The notes under the pieces were generated by a model. The model was not told the origin of the DNA and did not search any database. It saw only the letters and a program-made list of their open reading frames with translations. A stretch of DNA of 38,744 bases, from positions 1-38,744 of the forward strand of contig CAIJYI010000036.1 in NCBI GenBank assembly GCA_903824855.1, read 5' to 3'. The translations under genes were made by a program, and so were the position numbers. This DNA comes from an uncultured bacterium (GTDB taxonomy: Bacteria > Patescibacteriota > Minisyncoccia > Phycocordibacterales > CAIJYI01). This document shows positions 17,431-26,994 of this stretch, one piece after another. Every line of letters starts with the position of its first letter. Positions within the stretch are counted from its first letter, which is position 1.

Positions 17431-17577
17431 ATGAAAATGTTGTTATTTAAGAAAATATTGTTGTATCTTAGTATCATGGTATGTGGCGGGTTAATCACTT
17501 CGGGGGATATTCTCCTCGCTTCTATGGGTACTATCGGGTTTGTCGTCCTTACCGGTATTGTGATGAACTTAAAATAG
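17431..17577 (+). CDS. 48-aa hydrophobic small membrane protein (not in ORF track)
   Basis: MKMLLFKKILLYLSIMVCGGLITSGDILLASMGTIGFVVLTGIVMNLK; SD CAGGAG close to ATG. Confidence 0.55.
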   Translation: MKMLLFKKILLYLSIMVCGGLITSGDILLASMGTIGFVVLTGIVMNLK

Positions 17578-17590
17578 TAAATAATAGGAT

Positions 17591-17623
17591 AACTCCGTCG
17601 GTTTATATCGACGGAGTTTTTTT
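17591..17623 (+). terminator. intrinsic terminator
   Basis: ACTCCGTCG/CGACGGAGT then T7. Confidence 0.85.
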
Positions 17624-17657
17624 GTGCGCGTGCAAAAATTTGGTATACTATCCATAC

Positions 17658-19229
17658 ATGGAAAATATTGAGAAAAAAAGGAAGGTTTTGAAGCGCCTTC
17701 GCGAATGGAGGGAAGCTGAGGCCAAACGCACCGGTGCGGAACTTTTTCGCGTGCTTTCCAATGATGCAATGAATGGAATAGCGGAAACCTTGCCGACTAC
17801 CAAGGAAGCACTTTTGGAAGTGAAAGGAATTGCAGAAAAAAAATATCAGACATATGGAAGGGATATCCTTGCTATCGTTGCGGAAGAAACGACGACCGGA
17901 CTTTTTGGAGCATCTTCTGAAATAAAAAATAATGAAGAAGAAAGTGATTTATTGAATGAAAAAGAAAACGAAGGTGAGAGCGACGGTTATCGACAAAATG
18001 GAGAAATGATATTTATCGTTTCGGATTATCTTGAAATTCTTAATACGGGTCTTCGACAGTTTGAGGCGAAAGTTATCGGCGAAATTACCAGCTTGGACAT
18101 TCGTGGAAATTATATTTTCTTTAGCATAAAAGATAAAAAAGAAAATGCCTTGATGCCGTGCTTCATGTGGGGATCGGCATATAAGATGAGTGGCGTCTTT
18201 CTGGAAGAAGGAATGGAGGTGCAGGTGCATGGTTTTCCTGAAATGTATAAACCGAGCGGACGAATGACTTTTAAAGCTGATACCGTTGAATTGGTGGGGG
18301 AAGGTGCGCTCAAAAAAGCTTATGATTTGCTCAAGAAGAAATTAACGGCGGAAGGTCTTTTTGATGAAGCGAGGAAGAAAGCTATTCCGGAATATCCACA
18401 AAATATCGGACTTATAACATCAGAAACAGGAGCAGTTATTCACGATTTTTTGAACAATATCGGAAAGTTCGGTTTCAAAATATCCTTTCGTGATTCGCGA
18501 GTTGAAGGGGCGCTGGCGGTAAAAGAATTAGTGAGTTCCGTTCGTTATTTCAAAAAGAAAAAAGGAATAGAAGTTTTAGTCATTATTAGAGGCGGCGGCT
18601 CCATGGAATCGCTTCAGGCGTTCAATAATGAAGTATTGGTGCGGGAGATTGCCGATTGTCCGTTTCCTGTATTGGTAGGTATCGGACACGATAAAGACGT
18701 TCCTTTGGTCTCTCTAGCGGCCGATAGAGCATGTTCTACGCCTACCGCTGTCGCAAAACTACTCAATTCAACATGGGAGACAGCGCTTTCGAAAGTGCGG
18801 ATTTCTGAACAAAAAATACTCAATCGCTTCTCTGAATTACTCTATGAAAAAAAGGACACGATTCGCGAATATTCGGATAATATCGAAGAGAAATTCAGGG
18901 CTATATTTGAACGATTTAAGAATTCTGAAGAAAAGATAAAAAGAAACTTTGTTGCCATAGGCAGTGCAATCGGAAGATCAAAAGAGAGAATTAATCGTTT
19001 AGAGAAAATGCTCGGTGAAAAACTAGAAGGCGATATAAGACGATCAAAAGAAAAAGTTATTTATATCGAAAAAATGTTGGTCGCCAATAATCCCATGAGG
19101 CAGTTGAAGCTCGGATATTCTCTCGCACTGTCAAAAGGGAAAGTAGTTCGAAAAGTTACGGATGTTTTAAAAGGTGATGAAATAAAAATCCGTGTTGAAG
19201 ATGGGAATATTGATGTGGTAGTATCTTAA
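17658..19229 (+). CDS. xseA: exodeoxyribonuclease VII large subunit with N-terminal HRDC domain
   Basis: start revised from 17481; HRDC-like residues 3-75 (LREWREAEAKRTGAELFRVLSNDAMNGIAETLPTTKEALLEVKGIAEKKYQTYGRDIL), then OB-fold and IGLITSETGAVIHDF..VLVIIRGGGSMESLQAFN..GIGHDKD. Confidence 0.93.
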   Translation: MENIEKKRKVLKRLREWREAEAKRTGAELFRVLSNDAMNGIAETLPTTKEALLEVKGIAEKKYQTYGRDILAIVAEETTTGLFGASSEIKNNEEESDLLNEKENEGESDGYRQNGEMIFIVSDYLEILNTGLRQFEAKVIGEITSLDIRGNYIFFSIKDKKENALMPCFMWGSAYKMSGVFLEEGMEVQVHGFPEMYKPSGRMTFKADTVELVGEGALKKAYDLLKKKLTAEGLFDEARKKAIPEYPQNIGLITSETGAVIHDFLNNIGKFGFKISFRDSRVEGALAVKELVSSVRYFKKKKGIEVLVIIRGGGSMESLQAFNNEVLVREIADCPFPVLVGIGHDKDVPLVSLAADRACSTPTAVAKLLNSTWETALSKVRISEQKILNRFSELLYEKKDTIREYSDNIEEKFRAIFERFKNSEEKIKRNFVAIGSAIGRSKERINRLEKMLGEKLEGDIRRSKEKVIYIEKMLVANNPMRQLKLGYSLALSKGKVVRKVTDVLKGDEIKIRVEDGNIDVVVS

Positions 19230-19249
19230 TATTTTTTTAAATTATTTTT

Positions 19250-19468
19250 ATGGAAAAGAAAACAAACGGGGTAAATTTGAATGAGACATTAAAAAAACTT
19301 GAAGCGATATCTTCGTGGTTTGATAATCAGCGTGAAGTTGACGTCGAAGAAGGTTTGAAGAAAGTGAAAGAAGGAGCGGAACTAATCAAGGCGAGTAAAG
19401 AAAGATTGGCCGAAGTAGAAAATGAATTTGAGACGGTAAAGAAGGGAATGGCGGAAGATGAAGAATAA
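19250..19468 (+). CDS. xseB: exodeoxyribonuclease VII small subunit
   Basis: LNETLKKLEAISSWFDNQREVDVEEGLKKVKEGAELIKASKERLAEVE; directly follows xseA. Confidence 0.9.
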   Translation: MEKKTNGVNLNETLKKLEAISSWFDNQREVDVEEGLKKVKEGAELIKASKERLAEVENEFETVKKGMAEDEE

Positions 19469-19582
19469 GGAGCTTTTAGCTGTTAACTTTTAGGACGACG
19501 AACAAAATATTTAAAAAGGAACTGTTTTTGCAAAAAAATACCTCTTAATTTTTTGCCAACCAAAAGGCCGTAATGAGCAAAA

Positions 19583-19613
19583 AAAACGCCCCGATTATTT
19601 TCGAGGCGTTTTG
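19583..19613. terminator. intrinsic terminator, probably bidirectional
   Basis: AAAACGCC-CCGA / TCGA-GGCGTTTT. Confidence 0.65.
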
Positions 19614-19633
19614 TGTAAAAAATTTCATGGTAT

Positions 19634-19900
19634 CTAATCCCAATGAATTACTTTTTCTTTTTTTACAACAGAACTTTTTTTATCATGAGGAACATTTGCA
19701 TCTAAAGTTTTTGGCTTAATCCTTTTTGTAACGGGTTTGTTTGGAAGCACATAGGGCTTGAAACAATCGCTATCTAGTGGTCGCGCCGTACAAGGAATTC
19801 CTTGTGAGGTTAGAATGTATTCGTATCCGGCAAATCCTGTTTGAGGGAAATTTAACATCATAACAACAAAAAAAACCAGCAGTATATATATTTTTTTCAC
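19634..19900 (-). CDS. small exported protein of unknown function
   Basis: GTG start after GGAGGT; signal MKKIYILLVFFVVMMLNFPQTGFA; TTGACA..TATACT promoter upstream. Confidence 0.6.
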   Translation of the reverse strand: MKKIYILLVFFVVMMLNFPQTGFAGYEYILTSQGIPCTARPLDSDCFKPYVLPNKPVTKRIKPKTLDANVPHDKKSSVVKKEKVIHWD

Positions 19901-19974
19901 TTAAAGTACCTCCGTGTGGTCTTACTTAAAAAATAGTATAAAACATTAAGATAAATGTCAAGGGTTGGTTTTTT

Positions 19975-21150
19975 TTAGAGAGTATCCTCTATGCGGAGAG
20001 CGAAATAAATACCCGAAAGCATAATAATGCCGAGAGCGAGAAATAGATATTTTATATCTATAAGAAAAAGAAATGCCGAAGCGGAAATAGTTCCAAAAAC
20101 AAAAGCGAGAGGTTTTGTATGACGGAAAAGACTGATGAGCCCCATGTCGCTCGCCTCAATTTTTTTGAAAAAGTAGGTTTCCGTCATGACTTCAATAGCT
20201 GCCGCGCCGACCCGTGTTACAAAAAGAAGAATTGCCCAGATAAAAATAGTGGAACCTGTTCCTAAAAATGATAAAGAAGCAGTAGAAAAAGCCGTTATAA
20301 GGAATCCGATAATAAGCATCTCCTTTTCTCCATATCTCTTGTCGGCCATTTCTCCAAGCGGAAATTGCAGAAAAATAAAAGGAAGAAGCATAATTCCGAA
20401 TATTATCCCGATTTCACCCCATGCGAAGTGCATATATTCTGAGAGATATATCGGGGTATAAATAATCATCCAAGCATAAAAGAATTGAAGCAAAAAATTT
20501 GCGAGAGAAATAAATCGGATGTTTTTATCAGCCCAAGCAAAACTAATCATTTGTTTTAAGGAAACATCTTTGTATGGGGGATCGGAAAAAGTGGAAAGTT
20601 TGCGAAGTATAATAAAAAGTGCGGGTAAAATAAGAATCGCTGAAATTATATATATTTTCCAGAATTGGTTGTCATAAAGAAGAAAACCTGCAATTATCGG
20701 TCCAAAAAATACCGCGAGATTCATGGTCGTTAAAAAAATTCCTCTTGTCTCTCCGGTCGTTTCGTCTTTTGAGCCATTCTCGATAAAAATATCAAGATTG
20801 TAAGCGAGAATAGTAACGGCAATGGTGTGAAGTATAAAAACAAAAGCAATTAAAAGACCTGATTGAAGAAGTGTCAGGGAAAGAAGGGAAATAATTTCAA
20901 GAATTGCAAAAGCGATAGAGAGAGGATAATTGCCGTACTTTCTGAGGAAATGAGGAATAAAACCGAGCGCAAAAACCGTGGCGAGCGAACCAATGAAGTA
21001 TATAGTATTTATTCCGTTGCTTTTGAAGTATTGAGCGAGATAAGAGGAATCAACATAAATACTGACGGAGTAATGCAGTGAAAGAAAAAAGGTAGCCAGA
21101 TAGACACTAGGCAATAATCCCTGCGTTTTATGTGACGGTCTCCAGAGCAT
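19975..21150 (-). CDS. MFS transporter
   Basis: about 12 TM segments; GEMADKRYGEKEMLIIGF loop motif. Confidence 0.8.
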   Translation of the reverse strand: MLWRPSHKTQGLLPSVYLATFFLSLHYSVSIYVDSSYLAQYFKSNGINTIYFIGSLATVFALGFIPHFLRKYGNYPLSIAFAILEIISLLSLTLLQSGLLIAFVFILHTIAVTILAYNLDIFIENGSKDETTGETRGIFLTTMNLAVFFGPIIAGFLLYDNQFWKIYIISAILILPALFIILRKLSTFSDPPYKDVSLKQMISFAWADKNIRFISLANFLLQFFYAWMIIYTPIYLSEYMHFAWGEIGIIFGIMLLPFIFLQFPLGEMADKRYGEKEMLIIGFLITAFSTASLSFLGTGSTIFIWAILLFVTRVGAAAIEVMTETYFFKKIEASDMGLISLFRHTKPLAFVFGTISASAFLFLIDIKYLFLALGIIMLSGIYFALRIEDTL

Positions 21151-21223
21151 GTGTGAAATTTAATAATTGATTAATATCCATATTATACACTACGAACGAA
21201 GACGATGCATTGATTAATAAAAC

Positions 21224-21254
21224 AAAAAAATACTCCCTTATTCGGGGAGTATTT
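21224..21254 (-). terminator. intrinsic terminator
   Basis: ATACTCCC/GGGAGTAT with T-run on minus strand. Confidence 0.8.
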
Positions 21255-21266
21255 AGGGGAAGAAGT

Positions 21267-21410
21267 TTATCTTCCAAATTGTTCTTTTACTCGATCACCA
21301 ACCGTTTTTTCTTTTTCGCGGCTTTTTTCCCGTTTTTGCTGACGTTTTTCTTTTGGCGTCAAAACGGGTTTTTTGCCTTTCTGGTGTTCGGGTTTATTTC
21401 TGCCTTTCAT
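21267..21410 (-). CDS. 47-aa Lys/Arg/Glu-rich small protein (not in ORF track)
   Basis: MKGRNKPEHQKGKKPVLTPKEKRQQKREKSREKEKTVGDRVKEQFGR followed closely by a minus-strand terminator. Confidence 0.55.
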   Translation of the reverse strand: MKGRNKPEHQKGKKPVLTPKEKRQQKREKSREKEKTVGDRVKEQFGR

Positions 21411-21618
21411 TTGGTGGCCTATTTCTTCGTTTAGGAACGGGTTTTAGCTCAATAAAAGAGCCTACGTTTATAATACACCATTTATTAAAATAAGTCAAGT
21501 ATATCGGGAAAATTGACAAATATTTATAAAATGTGTACTTTGTCTATAGATATTTACATACGGACTATTTTAATCCAATAGTACATTCACAAAGACCCCA
21601 TTTGGAAGGAAGGTTATT

Positions 21619-22101
21619 ATGCGTTGGCTTAAGAAAGAAGCTTGTGGTAAATGGATTGTGTTTTATATTTTGTGTGGCGTGGCGATTAAAATTACCTATG
21701 ACTTTGGAATGTTTAGTCTTTTGAATTTTTCCCATATTGCCACGAGTAATATGTCGAGCGGTGTGGCACCTATTGATAAGACACCAATGTTTTTTCTTTC
21801 AATGTTAATCTCTGCAATATTTGAAGAAGCCGTTTTTCGTCTTCTCCCTCTTTATTTAGCTGTGACTTGCGGGCTTTCAACGAAAAAAGTAATCTTTGTT
21901 GCGGTAATCAGCTCTGTCCTTTTCGGTTACCTCCACGGTAATGCGTTCAATCTTATTTTTCAAGGGATCGGTGGTCTTTTGTTCAGTCTTATCTTTTTGA
22001 AATGTGGGGGATTGCATTTTCATTTTTGGAAAGCATTCAGTGTTTCAACAATAGTTCACCTTCTATTTAATTCAATAATTGTTTTAATTGTATTGATGTA
22101 A
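21619..22101 (+). CDS. CPBP (CAAX/Abi) family intramembrane protease-like protein
   Basis: FEEAVFRLLPLYL (EExxxR), FGYLHGN, HLLFNS (HxxxN); SD GGAAGG. Confidence 0.8.
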   Translation: MRWLKKEACGKWIVFYILCGVAIKITYDFGMFSLLNFSHIATSNMSSGVAPIDKTPMFFLSMLISAIFEEAVFRLLPLYLAVTCGLSTKKVIFVAVISSVLFGYLHGNAFNLIFQGIGGLLFSLIFLKCGGLHFHFWKAFSVSTIVHLLFNSIIVLIVLM

Positions 22102-22102
22102 C

Positions 22103-22142
22103 AAAAAACCGGTGTCGTTTAATCGACACCGGTTTATTTTTT
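22103..22142 (+). terminator. intrinsic terminator
   Basis: AAACCGGTGTCG/CGACACCGGTTT then T-rich. Confidence 0.85.
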
Positions 22143-22180
22143 TAATATTTTTATCTAAAAGAAGAAAAGGGACGTTCTTA

Positions 22181-24241
22181 TTAAACGCCTAATATTACAG
22201 GGAGAATAATCGGGCGTTTTGCGGTTTGCTGGAAAAGGAATCTTCCTAAAGTATCTGTTACGATAGTTTTAAGATAATCAAAGTTTAAGGGATTCATATT
22301 TTCTGAAGAATCTTCAATGGTTTTTTTGATGATATATCTGGATTGTCTGAGTAAGTCTTGAGATTCGCGAAGATATACAAAACCGCGGGAAAGAATATCA
22401 GGAGATTTTCTCAGTTTTCCTGTTGCGGTGTCAATTATTGCGACGACAATAAACATTCCGTCTTGCGCGAGTGCTTGTCGGTCTCTCATGACTACTTCTT
22501 GCATATCGCCGATGGAAAATCCGTCGACAAGAACAAGTCCCGAAACAACTCTTTCTTTAAGCGCAACGATTTTTTCTCCGCGTTCAATTTCAATCATCAT
22601 TCCGTTATCCGGCACAATAACATTTCCTTCTTTTACTCCGGCGGCGATAGCGAGATCGGCGTTTGAGCGAAGTTTGTAGTGGAATCCGTGAATCGGGATA
22701 AAGAATTTCTCTTGTACTTGGCGATGAATCCATCCGATTTCATCTCCATTTGCGTGACCTGACGCGTGGACTTCCGACATCTTGGAATGAATTATTTTGG
22801 CGCCTTGTCTGGAAAGATTGTCTTTTATTTTTTGTACGCCCATTTCATTTCCCGGGATGATAGAAGAGGAGAGAAGTACGGTATCATTTTTTGTAATTTT
22901 GAAACTCTTGTGAGTTTTGTTGGACATTCTCATGAGCGCGGCAAATTCCTCGCCTTGAGAGCCGGTAACAATCGCAACTATTTTACTGGCGGGGTATTGT
23001 TCCATCTGATCCGAGGAAATGATGGTGTCCTTATTTATTTTTAGAAGTCCGACTTCTTTTGCGACTTCGATATTTACCTTCATGCTACGACCTTCAATGA
23101 CAATTTTTTTGCCGAATTGTTCGCAGAGATTGATTATTTTTATGATGCGTTCTAATTGTGAAGCAAACGTACCGATAATAAGACGTCCTTTTGTGTTTCT
23201 GATTATTTCTTCGATGTTTTTGAGAACGACTTTTTCAGACAAAGAAAAACCGGGAGAGTCCGCATTCGTAGAATCTGAAAGAAGAAGAAGCGGTGGTTTC
23301 TTGCCAAATCGCGCAAATACATTTTCTTCTTCCTCCGTAGGAATACCCGCGTTATTATCAACGCGCAAGTCGCCGGTGTGAACGATATCGCCGTAAGGAG
23401 TTTCAATGATAATACCCATTGCATCAGGAATGGAATGGCTTACCGCAAAAAATTCAATATGTGTTTTTCCAACTTTTATTCTCTCGTTTTTTTCAACGAC
23501 GCGAATATCAAGAGTGGGGAAGTGCGGATATTCCAGCTGTCTTTTTTGAATAAGAACGGCAGTAAGATTTCTGGCGTAGATTGGCGGGTTTCCAATTTTA
23601 GGCATAATAAAGGAAATTCCTCCGATGTGATCCAAGTGTCCGTGGGTAATAAAGACGCCACGAATTTTTTCCTTCCTTTCTTCAAGGTATTTTGTATTTG
23701 GGAGAATAAAATCAACGCCGGGAGTATCCTCGTCATGGAATTGAAGTCCGATGTCTACAATGAAAATATCATCTTTGGTTTCAAAGACGGTCATATTCTT
23801 TCCGATTTCTTCAACTCCGCCCAAAGGAATGATACGAATGACATCTTCTCTTACTTCCGGAACTTTAGAATTTTTTGCCGGTGCAACATGGAGAGAAGTA
23901 GGGACCGGTCTTTTTCCCGGATTTCGAAGTCTTTTAACACCGCTTTTTTGGTGCCCTTTATCAAACGATTTCTTTTTCTCGGGAGTGCCGGAAGTCTGCG
24001 CTTTTGCGACGGGTGCTGCTAATGTCCACCCTTCATTCGGGTCTTGAAAGCGTCGGCGAGGAAAATTCCTTTGGCCTTCTTTGTTTGAAGGATTATTGGA
24101 TTGATCCCGTCTCATCGGTTCTCCGACGGAGGTTTTTGGCCGCCGTTTCATCGGTGGAATTTTTCTTGGAGGTAGACCTCCGTTTTTAGGTCTAAAACCA
24201 TTTTGGTTTCGGCCTTTATCTTCAGAATGTTCTTGCTGCAT
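22181..24241 (-). CDS. rnj: ribonuclease J with about 135-residue basic disordered N-terminal extension
   Basis: IIPLGGVEEIGKNMTVFE, THGHLDHIGG, SHSIPDAMG, HTGDLRVD, SDSTNADSPGFS, HASGHANGDE. Confidence 0.95.
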   Translation of the reverse strand: MQQEHSEDKGRNQNGFRPKNGGLPPRKIPPMKRRPKTSVGEPMRRDQSNNPSNKEGQRNFPRRRFQDPNEGWTLAAPVAKAQTSGTPEKKKSFDKGHQKSGVKRLRNPGKRPVPTSLHVAPAKNSKVPEVREDVIRIIPLGGVEEIGKNMTVFETKDDIFIVDIGLQFHDEDTPGVDFILPNTKYLEERKEKIRGVFITHGHLDHIGGISFIMPKIGNPPIYARNLTAVLIQKRQLEYPHFPTLDIRVVEKNERIKVGKTHIEFFAVSHSIPDAMGIIIETPYGDIVHTGDLRVDNNAGIPTEEEENVFARFGKKPPLLLLSDSTNADSPGFSLSEKVVLKNIEEIIRNTKGRLIIGTFASQLERIIKIINLCEQFGKKIVIEGRSMKVNIEVAKEVGLLKINKDTIISSDQMEQYPASKIVAIVTGSQGEEFAALMRMSNKTHKSFKITKNDTVLLSSSIIPGNEMGVQKIKDNLSRQGAKIIHSKMSEVHASGHANGDEIGWIHRQVQEKFFIPIHGFHYKLRSNADLAIAAGVKEGNVIVPDNGMMIEIERGEKIVALKERVVSGLVLVDGFSIGDMQEVVMRDRQALAQDGMFIVVAIIDTATGKLRKSPDILSRGFVYLRESQDLLRQSRYIIKKTIEDSSENMNPLNFDYLKTIVTDTLGRFLFQQTAKRPIILPVILGV

Positions 24242-24319
24242 AATTTTTTTTAATAAATATGAAATAGAAAATAGAAAATTATAATTGTTATTTTTCTATT
24301 TTAATATTGTTTATAGGGT

Positions 24320-26098
24320 TTATTTTTTTACGAAAATTGGCCAAACTTTTTGTGTTCGAGAATACCATTGATAGACATTTGCAAAACGGTCAGACAAAAC
24401 AGAAACACCGGAAAGATTCACCCCTTGTATATTTTGAGGTAAAACATAGATGAAATTTGGGCTATAGAGAAAAACGGCAGGGATATCGGAGTGGACTTCT
24501 GTGAGGAATTTTTGATATAAAGCCGAGCGTTTCTCAGGATCTGACTCTCCACGTACGTTTTCAAGTATTTTGTCGGCCGTAACATTAGCATATAAGGACA
24601 TATTAAGCCCAGGATTTAATCTCTGTGATGAGTGCCAATAGGCGTAGAGGTCCGGCTGTCGCCCGATTATTTCTCCCGATAAGAGGGCATCATATTCTCT
24701 AGGGCGAATTACCGCTTGCAATAAATCACCCTCCTCGTATGTTTTAATCGTGACCTTTGCTCCAATCTTTTCCCAGTTTTTCTTGAGGATTTCAGCCACC
24801 TTTTTCATCTCAGGATTGTTTGAAATTGATAGTGAGAATGACAGCGTCTGCGTTGCTTTTTTACTGCTGGTCTTTTCCATCACTAAGGTGGTGGGATTTA
24901 ATTTCCAGCCGTCATTTGCAAGAATTTTTTTTGCATTGGTGATTCTTGTTTGTATATTTTCGGTGTCAGAAGTGCCTTCATCGCTTAATACTCCCGGAGG
25001 AAGAGGTCCGTCAATTTTGGTCGCGTATCCGTAAAAGACATTATTTATAATTTCGTCTTTATCTGTTGCCATATCAAGAGCTTTTCTCACAGGTTTGTTT
25101 ACAAAAAGCGCCTGTTTGTTTTGATTGAAAAATACAGAAAAAATTCTCGGGAGCGGGGTTGATATAATCTGTGTGTTACTCCCTTTTATTTCTTCGGCAC
25201 TCACCGGAGAGAGCGCGGAAACAGAAGAGAATTCGCCGGCTTTATATCCCTCAACAAGTTTATTGTAACTCGTATAAAATTTAAAAACGATACTTCCCAA
25301 ATATGGTTTTCCAAGAGCAAAATGGTCGAAGGGGAGAAGGGTATATGACTCCGGAATTCCTGATGAATTTTGTTGAATATCAGAAATTACAAATGGCCCT
25401 GAACCTACTGGCTTAATATTATATGAGCTGAATACAAATTGTTCCGGCTCTAACCCACCCCAGATATGCTGAGGAAGTATTCCAACCGTGGTATTTTCCA
25501 GAAACGGAGCGTATGGCTGGTTTAATGTAAATTTGATTGTTTTTTCATCAATTTTTTCAACAGTAACACCATCCCATGCGCTTTTTTTCGGGCTTCGTAT
25601 TGCAGGGTCTTGGATGGTTTTAATTGTAAAGACGATGTCACTTGCCGTAATCGGTTTCCCATCGCTCCACTCCAGGCCGTCTTTTAAAATGAAAGTGTAT
25701 TCCTTATTATCCTCTGAAACGGAGAAGCTTTTTGCCATATCCGGATAAAGATTTCCATTTTTTCCTACTCTCATCAAACCGGAATAAACAAGTCCAATAA
25801 GATCCTTCTCTGACGTGGCATCAGGTAGAGAAAGTACCGGGTTTATAAATCTTGGGGTTGTTCCATCGACTCCTTCGACGAGCGTTCCTCCGTAAGCGGG
25901 GATGGTATCCATGAAGGACTGATTAATAAGTGTAAAAGTAACAAGACCGCTTAACAGGGCGACGAATGCCAAAAACCAGAAAAGCATTTTTTCTTTCCAT
26001 GAAAATGAGCGAATTGCAAGAGAAATTTTCGCCCGGAACGAATAAAATTGCGTTCTGTGCGCTCGTATTTTTTCTAAAATATTGATATTTTGATCCAC
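24320..26098 (-). CDS. membrane-anchored peptide ABC substrate-binding protein (SBP_bac_5 type)
   Basis: YGGTLVEGVDGTPRFINP.., LAKSFSVSEDNKEYTFILKDGLEWSDGKPITASDIVFT-type family signature; uncleaved N-terminal TM; GTG start. Confidence 0.9.
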   Translation of the reverse strand: MDQNINILEKIRAHRTQFYSFRAKISLAIRSFSWKEKMLFWFLAFVALLSGLVTFTLINQSFMDTIPAYGGTLVEGVDGTTPRFINPVLSLPDATSEKDLIGLVYSGLMRVGKNGNLYPDMAKSFSVSEDNKEYTFILKDGLEWSDGKPITASDIVFTIKTIQDPAIRSPKKSAWDGVTVEKIDEKTIKFTLNQPYAPFLENTTVGILPQHIWGGLEPEQFVFSSYNIKPVGSGPFVISDIQQNSSGIPESYTLLPFDHFALGKPYLGSIVFKFYTSYNKLVEGYKAGEFSSVSALSPVSAEEIKGSNTQIISTPLPRIFSVFFNQNKQALFVNKPVRKALDMATDKDEIINNVFYGYATKIDGPLPPGVLSDEGTSDTENIQTRITNAKKILANDGWKLNPTTLVMEKTSSKKATQTLSFSLSISNNPEMKKVAEILKKNWEKIGAKVTIKTYEEGDLLQAVIRPREYDALLSGEIIGRQPDLYAYWHSSQRLNPGLNMSLYANVTADKILENVRGESDPEKRSALYQKFLTEVHSDIPAVFLYSPNFIYVLPQNIQGVNLSGVSVLSDRFANVYQWYSRTQKVWPIFVKK

Positions 26099-26258
26099 AA
26101 AAATATGAAGAGAAATCGCATATTTGACGGGTTATTTCGAAATTGTCGGTTTTCGAGTTTGGTTTCGTTTAGCAACTATGCCAAAATGACAATATAATGG
26201 AACTCCCGTGCCGAGAGCGAAAAACTCTATAAGTTATAGCTTGTTTTAAAAAATGAGA

Positions 26259-26495
26259 TTATTTAGGGGAGATTACCAGAGCGGCAAGGGCTGAAATAGC
26301 GAAAAGGACGGCTACGGCAATAGTCATGTAAAAAAGGATTTTTTCTGCGCCTCTTCTTGTGTAAACGCTTGCGCTGTCAGAACCGCCGAAAGCGCTTCCG
26401 AGACTTGCGTCACTTCTTTGAAGGAGGATGAGTATGGTCATAACGACAGACAATACGATCTGGATCCAAGGTAAAATGTTGGCAATAAAATTCAT
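26259..26495 (-). CDS. secG: preprotein translocase subunit SecG
   Basis: start revised; IVLSVVMTILILLQRSDASLGSAFGGSDSASVYTRRGAEKILFYMTIAVAVLF. Confidence 0.9.
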   Translation of the reverse strand: MNFIANILPWIQIVLSVVMTILILLQRSDASLGSAFGGSDSASVYTRRGAEKILFYMTIAVAVLFAISALAALVISPK

Positions 26496-26555
26496 TACTG
26501 TCATTATAGCAATTTTCAAAAAGAAAGCAAGGGGGGCGGGAAGAAACCCGAACCA

Positions 26556-26596
26556 ATAAAAAAGCCGACTCAAATTTGAGTCGGCGGACTTTTTAA
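26556..26596 (-). terminator. intrinsic terminator
   Basis: GCCGACTCAAATTTGAGTCGGC with T-run on minus strand. Confidence 0.8.
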
Positions 26597-26958
26597 TAAA
26601 TGAAGTGAAGAAGAATGAGAACGACAATAGCTATTGCGGTAATTATGACTGTCGTAAGAAATTGTTTTGTACTATCTCTGTCGAAATCTTCGAGCTCTTC
26701 TTGCGATTCAAAATCATCGGATGATTTACTTTTTTTATTAGGGTTATCAAGGGAACTATGAAAGTGTAAATCTGAAAGCGCCTCGTAAGCCTTCTTCGAA
26801 TTTTGGAGTTCTGCCTTCAATTTATCGATTTCCCTTTGTTTATAATAGAGAGCATCTTCTCTTTCTATCGCTAACCGCGAGTCTAACCTCCATCGCGCAC
26901 TTTCATCTTCCCAAAAAAAGCGTGGTATTTCTTTTGTTTTTAGGCAATTCGATTTCAT
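26593..26958 (-). CDS. coiled-coil protein with C-terminal TM anchor, unknown function
   Basis: REIDKLKAELQNSKKAYEAL helix; C-terminal FLTTVIITAIAIVVLILLHFIY. Confidence 0.6.
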   Translation of the reverse strand: MKSNCLKTKEIPRFFWEDESARWRLDSRLAIEREDALYYKQREIDKLKAELQNSKKAYEALSDLHFHSSLDNPNKKSKSSDDFESQEELEDFDRDSTKQFLTTVIITAIAIVVLILLHFIY

Positions 26959-26994
26959 TTTTATTCCTAAATTATTGGGTTTTCTAATATAAAA

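Noticed and set aside
17481-17657. N-terminal 59 residues of the track ORF for XseA
   Set aside because: They overlap a separate small ORF and an intrinsic terminator; the ATG at 17658 follows a -10 box and begins the HRDC homology.
22358-24189. Several plus-strand ORFs across RNase J
   Set aside because: Antisense to a confidently identified gene, no domain pattern or SD.
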